Part shown: positions 6,914-14,035 of the stretch, piece after piece | Layout of the letters: every line of letters starts with the position of its first letter | Numbering within the stretch: the first letter of the stretch is position 1 | Origin: CAKSQL01 sp045606465 | Lineage (GTDB): Bacteria > Bacillota > Clostridia > UBA1381 | Reading direction: 5' to 3' | NCBI GenBank assembly: GCA_045606465.1 | Contig: JAZURZ010000045.1 | Span: 1-14,035, forward strand | Length of the DNA stretch: 14,035 nt | The notes under the pieces: model-generated | What the model saw: only the letters and a program-made list of their open reading frames with translations | Database searches by the model: none | Told to the model about the DNA's origin: nothing | Made by a program: the position numbers and the translations under genes

Positions 6914-8563
6914 ATGCTTAGTCCAAAGTTATTACCAACAAAAGATTACAAAACTTGTAAAGGCAAAGATGAAGCCGGCAACTCAATTGAATACTATGCT
7001 GATAGAATTTTAATTAGCTTTGATTATGCAACAAAGAAATTCCAAATTGGCGTTAATGAGCTTGGAACAGAGGAAGTTTACTTAAAGAACTTTAAAATTT
7101 TATTTAAAGAATTTGAAGCTTTAACAATTAGAAGACACAAGCACTTTGTAATTTGGACTACGCATTTAAAATCGCTTCTTCCTTTAATTAAAGAACTTGC
7201 GCCGGACGGCGTAACAATTGAACGTAAAAATGAAGTTAAGGGAAATTAGGTTTGGGTTTATAAAACAAATAAATTTGAATTTCGGAACTTTGATATAATT
7301 TGTAATGAAACAGACCTTTCTGTTCTTAAAGAATCATACGACTTCCCTTCAACAACAGGTTGCGGCATAATGAGAGATTACTTGGAAATGAGAAAAGAAC
7401 AAGGCTTTACTACTTGGGCAAGATTAAACTATAGCTTCATTTATATGGAGAATAAGTTATTTGGAAAAGGAATTGACACTAAAATTGTTGTAAACTCAAC
7501 TCCGACTGAATATGATTTTAATAACTTTATGAAAATGTGCCGCCACGGCATTCTTGCTGTTGACCAAACATTAAAACAAAAATTTGTTTCCAATATTTAT
7601 GGACCAGATAAATCAAGTGCTTATCCTTCTGGATTTATTTCTCTTAAAATGCCACTCGGACATTTCCATTCGACAGAAAATTCTTTTGAAAATTTAAAGA
7701 AGTTGTGGGACAAAGGCGAACGTTTCTATGTGGTAATCAAATGTAAAAAGAAGTTTAAAGGAATTCTATTTGAAACGTCTATTGACTATCAAAAGATAGG
7801 AAATGAATATTACTATGTATTAACTGATTTTGACTTGGCGGCAGCTTTAAAGCTTTATGACTTCAATGAAATGGACGTAAAACTTATAAATGTTAGAGTT
7901 GCAGAGAAGACAGATTACTTACCAATTGAGATAAGAGAAAGAATTGTTTCTCTTTACAATCAAAAGCAAGCAAACAAAGGCAAGTCTAAATCTAAGTATT
8001 ATACTGCAAAGACAACACTTGATGCTATTTGGGGAAAAGCAATTCAAAGAACGCCTTACAATTGGAGGAATCAAGCTTCAAAATTAATTAAGCCTCAATG
8101 GAGTTTGTGGAGTGCGTCTTATCTCCGCTATGAAATTATTTGCCTGATTGAAAAAATTGGTTTAGAAAACGTTATTGCAATTGACACTGACGGCATTAAA
8201 ACTAAAGGCAACTTTACTTCAATTTTTGAAGCACATAATGAGGAAATTAGAAAGGCAAATAGAGAAGCTGGCTTTGAAAGCGAAATTGGAACTTGGGACA
8301 CAAGCGAACATTATGACGAATTTATTTAGTTTGAAAAGAAAGTTTACGCAGAAGTTATTAATGGTGAAATTGAATGTAAATTTGCTGGTTGTAGAAAGCC
8401 GGCATGGAAACAATTTTATAGTGTTAATGGGATTTAGAAATTAAAAGAGAGACAACCAATTCCAGCAGACTACTGCTGCTCTTATGGACTTCAATATAAA
8501 AATGGAGCATTGAGAGTTTATGGAAGTGGTTATAATTTAGGTGGTGAGATTTTTGAAATTTAA
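6914..8563 (+). CDS. Protein-primed family B DNA polymerase, 3 TAG codons, proofreading residues apparently lost
   Basis: 549 residues (phi29 polymerase has 575). Polymerase motifs are intact: motif A PDKSSAYP with Asp at residue 232, motif B K366-TTLDAIWGK, motif C DTDG with Asp 424 and Asp 426, and KKVY (475-478) for the KxY motif. Spacing from motif A to B (134 residues) equals phi29, so the TPR1 insertion that contacts terminal protein is kept. Motif B to C is much shorter, suggesting a reduced TPR2. The N-terminal exonuclease region lacks the DxE (FDYA instead), the NxxxD and the YxxxD signatures. TAGs at 7247, 8327 and 8435 (codons 112, 472, 508); the first removes the whole polymerase domain if not suppressed. 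GGAGG at 6903-6907. The end overlaps the ATPase start. Confidence 0.93.
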
Positions 8564-9716
8564 ATGGAAAAATTTATTTAAGAAAGAAGTTGCGCCGCAA
8601 GACACAACTTCAAAAGAACTTAATCAATATTATGATAGAACTGCAATTGATGAGACAGGTGCATCTTATAGAATGATTATAGGGTAGAGAAGCAACGGAA
8701 AGACGTTTAGTGTTCTGAAAACAATTCTGGAGAACTATATTAATAAGAGACAGAGAGCGGCTTACATCAGACGTTATCAAGAAGAAATTCAGCCAAAGAA
8801 CATTTAGTTGCTTTTTGACCAGCCGGCACTTAGAGAATTTATTATAGAGTTAAGCGGTGGCAACTACAATGGAACTTTCTATAGGGCAAACTGTTTCTAT
8901 TTGGTTTACTATGATGAGGAAGGAAAGATTAGGTCAAAGGACACAGTTCCTTTCTGTATCACAAGAGCAGTCAACACTTGGCAAACAACAAAAGGTTAGG
9001 ATGCCGGCGCATTACATTTAATTTGTTTTGACGAATTTATGACAAGAGACGGCTATTTAAGAGACGAATTTATTAGCTTTTGTAATTTGCTTTCGTCTTT
9101 GGTGAGAGATAGAGATGACGTAGTTATCTATATGCTGGCAAACACCGTCAACAAATATTGCCCTTACTTTAGTGAAATGGGCTTAGGTGATGTAAGTAAA
9201 ATTCCACAAGGCGAATTAAGAGTTTATAACTTTGGGCAATCGGAATTGAGAGTTGCTGTAGAATATTGCGACCCAGTTAAGGCTACTCAAAAAGTTGCAA
9301 ACAAATTATTTGCTTTCGATAATCCTTAGCTGGAAATGGTGAAGAATGGTAAATGGGAAATTAAGAATTATGCAAGATGCCCTTACTCAATTACAGATGA
9401 TATGGTTCTTATAGATTTCTATGTGCTATTCAATGAACAAATGATTAAGGGCAGAATTGTTAAGAATAAGACGGATTTGTTTTTGTTTTTCCATAGGCAG
9501 ACAAAAGATGTTGAAATTGACAATTTAACAGTTTTTTATAGTAATGATTTTAGTTCTTCAATGTGTCATGTAAGATATTTATAGGATTGCCCTACAGCAG
9601 TTCACAAGTTAATTTGTGATTTGGTTAAAAAGAATTCAATGTGTTTTGCCGACAATGAGTGCGGCGAGGTCATTAGAAACTGGCTCATTGACCAAAACAT
9701 TACAAAGATACTTTAA
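8553..9716 (+). CDS. DNA packaging ATPase (phi29 gp16-like), 5 TAG codons
   Basis: FtsK/HerA-type motor that pushes DNA through the portal. 387 residues when TAG is read as Gln (phi29 gp16 has 332). Walker A is G44-Q-R-S-N-G-K50-T51, and the Q is itself a TAG codon (8685). Walker B is LHLICFDEF (154-162), matching the FDEF of phi29. TAGs at 8685, 8805, 8997, 9327 and 9582. By hand count glutamine is 9 CAA, 4 CAG and 5 TAG. I chose a TTG start at 8553: it follows GGTGGTGAG, overlaps the polymerase end by 11 nt and gives a basic N-terminus. No ATG lies in frame ahead of Walker A except one three residues before it. phi29-type ATPases work with a packaging RNA, which makes the structured RNA upstream relevant. 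Confidence 0.92.
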
Positions 9717-9731
9717 GGAGAGTGATATTAA

Positions 9732-9938
9732 ATGTGTGATTTCAAAATTTGGCTTACGACAAAATTAGACGGTTCAGACTACTGGTATAACAGAATTTTA
9801 CAAGCTTATTCTGAAGGAGAAGAACGTGCCGCCACCACAATTTTGGAAGATTATGGAGAAGGTTTAATTTACCTTACTCCGTCAGAACAAATTATTTTAA
9901 AAGCAAATTTAGACGAATTTTAGAGAGATGTTGTCTAA
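9732..9938 (+). CDS. Small protein of unknown function (68 aa), TAG near the end
   Basis: Follows the ATPase by 15 nt, with GGAG at 9717-9720. The frame reads through TAG at 9921 (codon 64) to TAA, adding only five residues, so both forms would be nearly the same. The sequence is acidic with several aromatic residues early (MCDFKIWLTTKL, then DYWYNRIL), and helix-forming segments. Its stop overlaps the next start as TAATG, so the two are translationally coupled. I do not recognise the family. Its position behind packaging and ahead of a membrane protein leaves replication, packaging or lysis roles open. Confidence 0.65.
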
Positions 9939-10207
9939 TGGACGCTACAGTATTATCTGCACTCATTGGTTCAGTCGCTGCCGGCGTAGTGATAATTTTA
10001 AAACAAGTTTTCAGCAAAAATGAAAACAAATAGATGACGTATTAGCATGAGGAACGCTTAATTGAGTTAATCGGACAACAGAATTCTTCAAATCAAGTTC
10101 TCAATAACTCAATTATTGAATTAACAAAAGAACTTTCCTCTTTGCGAAAAGATTTAACTTCTTTAAACGAAAGAGTTGAGGACTTAGAAAAAGGAAAAGA
10201 ACAATAA
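9938..10207 (+). CDS. Membrane-anchored coiled-coil protein (89 aa), 2 TAG codons
   Basis: The gene is invisible under the standard code because of TAG at 10031 and 10043 (codons 32 and 36). Read through, it gives 89 residues: one N-terminal membrane helix (about residues 4-24, ALIGSVAAGVVIIL), a short polar linker, and a C-terminal coiled coil (about 36-86) with leucine/isoleucine heptads. Architecture resembles phi29 p16.7, a membrane protein that organises phage DNA replication, and also some single-span holin-like proteins; sequence similarity to neither is claimed. If the first TAG stops translation, a 31-residue membrane peptide results. ATG overlaps the previous stop (TAATG). Ends in TAA just before the next promoter. 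Confidence 0.75.
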
Positions 10208-10212
10208 ATCAT

Positions 10213-10241
10213 TTGAAATAAAAAATTTTTTTTGATATAAT
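10213..10241 (+). promoter_or_regulatory. Internal promoter (P3) of the same class as P2
   Basis: TTGAAA at 10213-10218, 17-bp spacer, TATAAT at 10236-10241. The predicted start is A10248, again the first base of AGAAAGTT, exactly as at P2. It lies in an A/T-rich stretch directly after the membrane protein gene. Confidence 0.87.
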
Positions 10242-10247
10242 ATATAT

Positions 10248-10316
10248 AGAAAGTTGAGAGAGATATAAAATAAAAATTAAGGTTTTTACCTACAACAGCT
10301 TTCAAAAGAACTTTCT
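10248..10316 (+). promoter_or_regulatory. Foldable 5' leader with two competing pairings
   Basis: The transcript start AGAAAGTT (10248-10255) can pair perfectly with AACTTTCT (10309-10316). The overlapping GAAAGTTG (10249-10256) can instead pair with CAGCTTTC (10296-10303, one G-T pair). The two helices exclude each other. A small AGGT-TTTT-ACCT hairpin (10280-10291) lies inside the loop. The shared start sequence and AGCTTTC motif also occur in the P2 transcript (5331-5352), pointing to a common function such as stability, regulator binding or switching. Confidence 0.5.
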
Positions 10317-10362
10317 AATAGTTATAAATTAAATTAAATTAAAAGAAAAAAGGAGAATGTTT

Positions 10363-10602
10363 ATGACTTTTGAAACAAATTTATATTATGTAATTTTTAA
10401 AAATGAATGTGGAAAACTTTGTTCTGAAAATGAAGCTTCTGAAATCATGGAGACAGATGAGAATGCTATTGAAAGCGGACCTGTTGATGAAATTCTTCTT
10501 GAGGAAGAATTGCCGTGGCTTTTAAGTTATTTCTCAGAAGAAGATGAAGATGAAAATGTAAAGAAATTAAGAGAAATTTTAGCAATAATTAGATTGTGGT
10601 AA
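10363..10602 (+). CDS. Very acidic small protein (79 aa), possible DNA mimic
   Basis: Start ATG 10363 is 7 nt after AGGAG; the in-frame ATG at 10357 is too close to that site. No TAG, ends in TAA. By hand count 21 of 79 residues are Asp/Glu and 6 are Lys/Arg, with dense acidic runs around residues 42-49 and 58-63 (SEEDEDE). It has its own promoter of the early-looking class. Strongly acidic small phage proteins often imitate DNA to block host enzymes; phi29 p56 inhibits uracil-DNA glycosylase and T7 Ocr blocks restriction. No sequence relation to either was noticed, so a host-takeover role is inference from composition and placement. Confidence 0.72.
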   Translation: MTFETNLYYVIFKNECGKLCSENEASEIMETDENAIESGPVDEILLEEELPWLLSYFSEEDEDENVKKLREILAIIRLW

Positions 10603-10610
10603 ACAAGAAA

Positions 10611-10650
10611 ATCCCTCCAGCGAATTAATCGCTTGGAGGGGTTCTTTTTT
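10611..10650. terminator. Terminator between converging operons, probably bidirectional
   Basis: Positions 10611-10623 pair with 10629-10642 in a 13-bp stem with a single bulged T (10634) and an ATTAA loop, followed by TTCTTTTTT on the plus strand. On the minus strand the stem is followed by a TTTTCTTGTTT tract. It sits 8 nt after the acidic gene and 9 nt beyond the end of the leftward tail operon. Confidence 0.9.
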
Positions 10651-10658
10651 ATATCTAT

Positions 10659-13397
10659 TTAATTCCTATAAATTCCGGTTGAAAGTAAACCGTAAATTTC
10701 TTCCATTTCACTTTGTAATGCACCGCTAATAGAAACTTTAGGATTAACGCATTTGATAAAACCAGTTAAATCACCAATTCGTTTCATGTTCTTGCTCTCA
10801 TAGCCATAAGTGTTTCCATAAGCTTCTTTACCTAACTCATGACGATTTTTACGTCTAATTTGAACGAAAGCTGTTTGAGGTAGAATTAAGTTTGCCATTG
10901 AGGAAGAAGAGCCAACAACTAATGGCTGTGTTCCCATTGTAAACGGTAACTAATTCTCATAAACAACTTTATTAAGAGCTGGTTCAACCATAGCCTTTGC
11001 CAAAGATATACCCGTAGATAATCCGGCTCCAGCAGAAATAGCACCATTATAGAATCCTGCATTCCAATCCTTTGCCTCTGACAAAGCATTTTTAAGACCA
11101 ATCTTTCCAACATCAGTCACAAAGTCTTTGACGTTGTTCATTGATAAACCTGCATCATAGCCGCCGCTTAATTGTCCTAAAGCATTTGATATTGCAGTTG
11201 TTTTACCAATATTAGAAAGACCTCCAGTAATTGTCTGCCATTGTCCCATGTAGTAATTATCTCTTGCTGTTAAAGCATTCCTAATTTGAGCATTTTGAGT
11301 ATTACCGCTAATTGCAATATCAAAGCCGCACATCCCATTCATTACACATAATGGATATTGAATTGAGCCACTTGAAACCATTACAACTGCACAAATTGAG
11401 CCAGTTAAGCCGCTAATTGCATAGGTGATTGTAAGTGTTCTGCCCATTATTAAGGAAGGCTGAATTGAAGTTGTTCCGCAGTAAGGAATGTAAATTGTTG
11501 CAGAAGTGTAAGGCTCTAAGTCAAGATAACTTTCATAGGTATAGGGAACTGTAATTGTGCCGCCATTCAATTGAGCTGTAGCACCTTGTAAGAATTGTGT
11601 TGTGCCAACAGCATCGCCAGTTGAAATTAGTGTCGCACCTGTTCCAACTCTTATCCCATTCTCACCAGAACTAAGCATTAAGAAATTTGAAGATACATCA
11701 AAAGGAAACCATTTAAGTCCAATGAAATAGTCGGGAATTTCAGCCAAACTTAACTCATAGTCTACATTTACTCCATGTTGAATTTTGTAGAAGTTTGATA
11801 GCATTGCTTTTGCGTCATCTTCACTATTAGAGTTAATTGTTGACCACAAACGTCTTGCAAGGTTAATAATTTGCTGGTCATTCAAAACCCAAGCAGTTAA
11901 GAAACTTGAAATGCCGCCAATTGATAAGTTTGTAATATCGTTTAAACCTATGTTTCCAGTGTCATCTCTTGGAACTGAAGGGTCATCTGGGTCATCAGGT
12001 TCTGGCGGTGTTGGTCCGTCAGCTGGAATATCGGACTTTTTCAACTCATTACTACAAAAGTCTCCTGTTTGCCAATCGGCAATTTTCGATGCGAAATCAG
12101 GGTCATCTCCCCTTACAAACTCACCTGTAATTTCGTAGTCGTCAGTATAAACTGGATACCAAACCTCATCTTCAAGAACTGTGCCGCCGTCAGTTCCAAC
12201 CCAAGCACGGTCGGCATTTGCAGTAAATTTAAGATATTGACCAAGAGCACAAGCAAGCGATTTGGGCTTTAAAACAAGTCTAAGCTAAATTGAAGCTGCT
12301 GATGTTCGTGTCAAAAGCGAATTACCAATAACCGTTGTCTGGTAAACACTAATGTCGCTTTCCTTAAACTCACAATTATAGGCGCCGGGATAGCACCCAT
12401 TTAACATATAGCTCGAATTTGAGCCGGTAATTTGATGTGTAGTGGTATCAAGGTAAAGAACGTCAACTCCATATCTGTCAGGACTATATCCGGTTTGAAG
12501 TTGAGCCGCTTCCGCAACCTCACTATTCACATAACAAATTGGCATATAGCGTGTCGCATATTGAGGTGAATTTATATACCAAGTCATTGGAACTACTGTC
12601 CAAATAGCACTGGTTATTGCCACGTAGTAGGTGATGTCGTTATCGGTAAAGGACGCTATTCCAGTTTCGCCAAAATCAGCAATATTAAGCGAAACCAAAT
12701 CTTCTGTCTAAGCCGGCGCCGAACCTCTAAACCAAAAGTCCAAAGTGCCGTCTCCATTGAAAAAGTTCATTAGGGCATTAAGTCTGTCTTCTGTTGAAGT
12801 AATTCCTGTGCCGGCAAAAGGAGTACGCTCAATAAAGTGATAGTTAGATTCGGTTGTATTTTCTTCCTCTGTCCAAACGCAATATTGTAAACCTCCGTTT
12901 GAAGGAATTGGGTTCATACCAAGCCATTCAGGGTTATCCAAACGGTTATAAAGCGTATAACGGAGATTTGTAGTATCAGTCGTAATTGCTTTCCATTCGC
13001 CGCTTTCCCAACGAAAACGAGCAGTATGATTGACAAGGTCTGATGTTCCTCCAATTTGGCGATAACCCATTAGGTAGACGGCAGAATTATGTGGTTCATC
13101 CGAAGTAAATTTGTAGGTTGTTTCTCCCCCTTCTACCTCATATCCATACGAACTAAATAAATACCATGAAGGAAAGTTCTCTTCCCTAATCCACCCATAA
13201 ACATAGGGTGCTAAGAAATCGGCTTCTTCGTCTTGTGAAACGGCTTCCCCATTAAGTTTGAGCTGCGTTGTAAAGTCCGAAAGTTGGGTGTTGCTAACCT
13301 TTCCTGTCCCACTAATTTGGGTTGTATTGACTGATTTGTAATAGTTTTCAAATTGGGTTTCAAGGCCGCCGTCATCATAAAAGTTTCCCTTAATCAT
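10659..13397 (-). CDS. Tail knob protein (phi29 gp9-like), 912 aa, 3 TAG codons
   Basis: Under the standard code this breaks into four pieces; TAGs at 12708-12710, 12285-12287 and 10950-10952 (codons 230, 371, 816) are all in one frame ending in TAA. phi29 gp9 has about 599 residues, so this one is longer, mainly at the N-terminus. The last 100 residues (helical, KNMKRIGDLTGF, then a strand, then SEMEEIYGLLSTGIY) match the knob C-terminal pattern. A Gly/Ala-rich hydrophobic stretch before it, centred on GAISAGAGLSTGISLAKAMV, may be the membrane-penetrating loop known in gp9. A proline/aspartate-rich linker (around residue 465) separates N- and C-terminal parts. Start ATG follows AAAGGAGGTG. 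Second gene of the tail operon. Confidence 0.85.
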
Positions 13398-13423
13398 TTA
13401 ATTTCACCTCCTTTAACCTAACC

Positions 13424-13891
13424 TTAACCAATTCCTCCTCCTCCTCCAAGTGTCGTTAAAATATAACGCTTACCAGTTGAAGCAGTAGAGAAAGGCGTGT
13501 AATCGGCTACGTAGTTTTGAACCTGTGTTGAAGCTTCCATTGGATAAACGTTATCATCAATCCATTTAGACCTATTGTTTGCTGCTCTATCAATTACACA
13601 GCTTAAGTCCTCAATTTGGCTTCTAAAACTCATTAAAGGGTCAACTTTAGCAGTAATTAAAAGTCTTTCACCTTTACTACCAGTTATATTGGTAATGTAG
13701 TAGTATCTATTAACAAGCGGCCAATAGAGATAGTTCTTTGAGAACAAAGCCACATCATAGGCTACAAGAAAGCTTGGTTGACCTAACGTTATATCACCAT
13801 AAATATTACATTCACGAGTAGTTGCGCCGGATAGCTGTTTGTTAAGAACTCTACTATCATCACTTGTATTATAGAATGTTATTGTATCCAT
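13424..13891 (-). CDS. Tail-tube-like protein (155 aa), gp9 N-terminal domain pattern
   Basis: First gene of the leftward operon. The ATG at 13891 lies just inside the terminal repeat boundary and uses the GGAGGTGG inside the repeat, the same site that starts the portal gene. No TAG; ends in TAA. The segment YYYITNI, then a polar turn, then a strand running into KVDPLMSFRSQI (about residues 67-95) and DRAANNRSKWIDD resembles the tube domain at the N-terminus of phi29 gp9 (FYAFVTELEF...IDVLQTW). I read it as a separate tail-tube or adaptor subunit; similar short proteins recur in gut phi29-like genomes as I recall. The C-terminus ends in a run of glycines. Function is inferred from pattern and operon position. 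Confidence 0.65.
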   Translation of the reverse strand: MDTITFYNTSDDSRVLNKQLSGATTRECNIYGDITLGQPSFLVAYDVALFSKNYLYWPLVNRYYYITNITGSKGERLLITAKVDPLMSFRSQIEDLSCVIDRAANNRSKWIDDNVYPMEASTQVQNYVADYTPFSTASTGKRYILTTLGGGGGIG

Positions 13892-13894
13892 TAA

Positions 13895-14035
13895 GCTGTT
13901 CCACCTCCATTCTAAATCTTTTGGTATCCTTATTATACCATATAATAAGTAATACTTCAATAACTCAACTACAACAATTTCAACCATCTTAACCCAAATT
14001 AAACCGCCCAAATTTCCTTTATAAGCAGACAAAAG
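13895..14035. repeat. Right terminal inverted repeat (141 bp)
   Basis: Perfect inverted copy of 1-141. It delivers the same promoter and ribosome binding site to the leftward tail operon. The plus strand ends in CAAAAG, so both 5' ends read CTTTTG. If the assembly is complete to the last base, this is the nucleotide order used by the protein-primed start. Confidence 0.97.
13932..13960 (-). promoter_or_regulatory. Inward promoter in right terminal repeat (tail operon)
   Basis: Exact copy of the left-end promoter in inverse orientation: TTGAAG at 13960-13955 and TATAAT at 13937-13932 on the minus strand. It drives the 155-aa gene and the knob gene leftward. Head and tail operons therefore share one promoter sequence. 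Confidence 0.85.

Noticed and set aside
7274..7296. Promoter-like TTGAAT...TATAAT in the polymerase gene
   Set aside because: The spacer is 13 bp, too short, and it lies inside coding sequence with no gene start after it.
10308..10324. CUA anticodon-like arm (AACT-TTCTAAT-AGTT)
   Set aside because: No D-arm or T-arm around it; the same bases form the leader helix with 10248-10255.
1..14035. CRISPR array, insertion sequence or integrase
   Set aside because: No regular spaced repeats, transposase or recombinase found; the only long repeat is the terminal inverted one.

Overview
The window reads as one complete, linear, protein-primed phage genome of the phi29 type (small podovirus, Salasmaviridae/Guelinviridae-like) of about 14 kb. 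Positions 1-141 and 13895-14035 are perfect inverted copies of each other. Between them lie 15 tightly packed genes. Several products match phi29 counterparts that I recall: upper collar/portal (gp10), lower collar (gp11), major capsid protein (gp8), tail knob (gp9), protein-primed family B DNA polymerase (gp2) and encapsidation ATPase (gp16). Strong GGAGG ribosome binding sites, -35/-10 promoters with 17-bp spacers and low GC suggest a low-GC Gram-positive (Bacillota-type) host, probably from a gut-like community; the host is inference.

The standard genetic code breaks ten of these genes. I count 24 in-frame TAG codons, including one in the Walker A loop of the ATPase, while all 15 genes end in TAA and none in TGA or TAG. 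Read with TAG as an amino acid, most likely glutamine, every gene becomes one intact frame. I found no suppressor tRNA, so suppression must come from the host, a co-infecting element or something I could not recognise.

Layout: (1) each terminal repeat carries a promoter and ribosome binding site pointing inward. (2) 144-5285, plus strand: portal, lower collar, major capsid protein, a 23-codon micro-gene and a YadA-like head fibre. (3) 5286-5614: a strong promoter followed by a highly structured untranslated RNA, a candidate packaging RNA or leader. (4) 5615-10207, plus strand: small HTH-like protein, NUMOD1 protein, probable terminal protein, DNA polymerase, packaging ATPase, a small unknown and a membrane/coiled-coil protein. 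(5) 10213-10602: a second promoter of the same class, a foldable leader and a very acidic 79-aa protein. (6) a terminator shared by two converging operons at 10611-10650. (7) 10659-13891, minus strand: a 912-aa tail knob protein and, ahead of it, a 155-aa tail-tube-like protein.

The logic appears to be as follows. The two internal promoters, which share their initial transcribed sequence, drive regulation, replication and packaging. Identical promoters in the two ends drive head and tail genes toward the middle. The sequence shows no recognisable endolysin or holin. The polymerase seems to have lost its proofreading residues.
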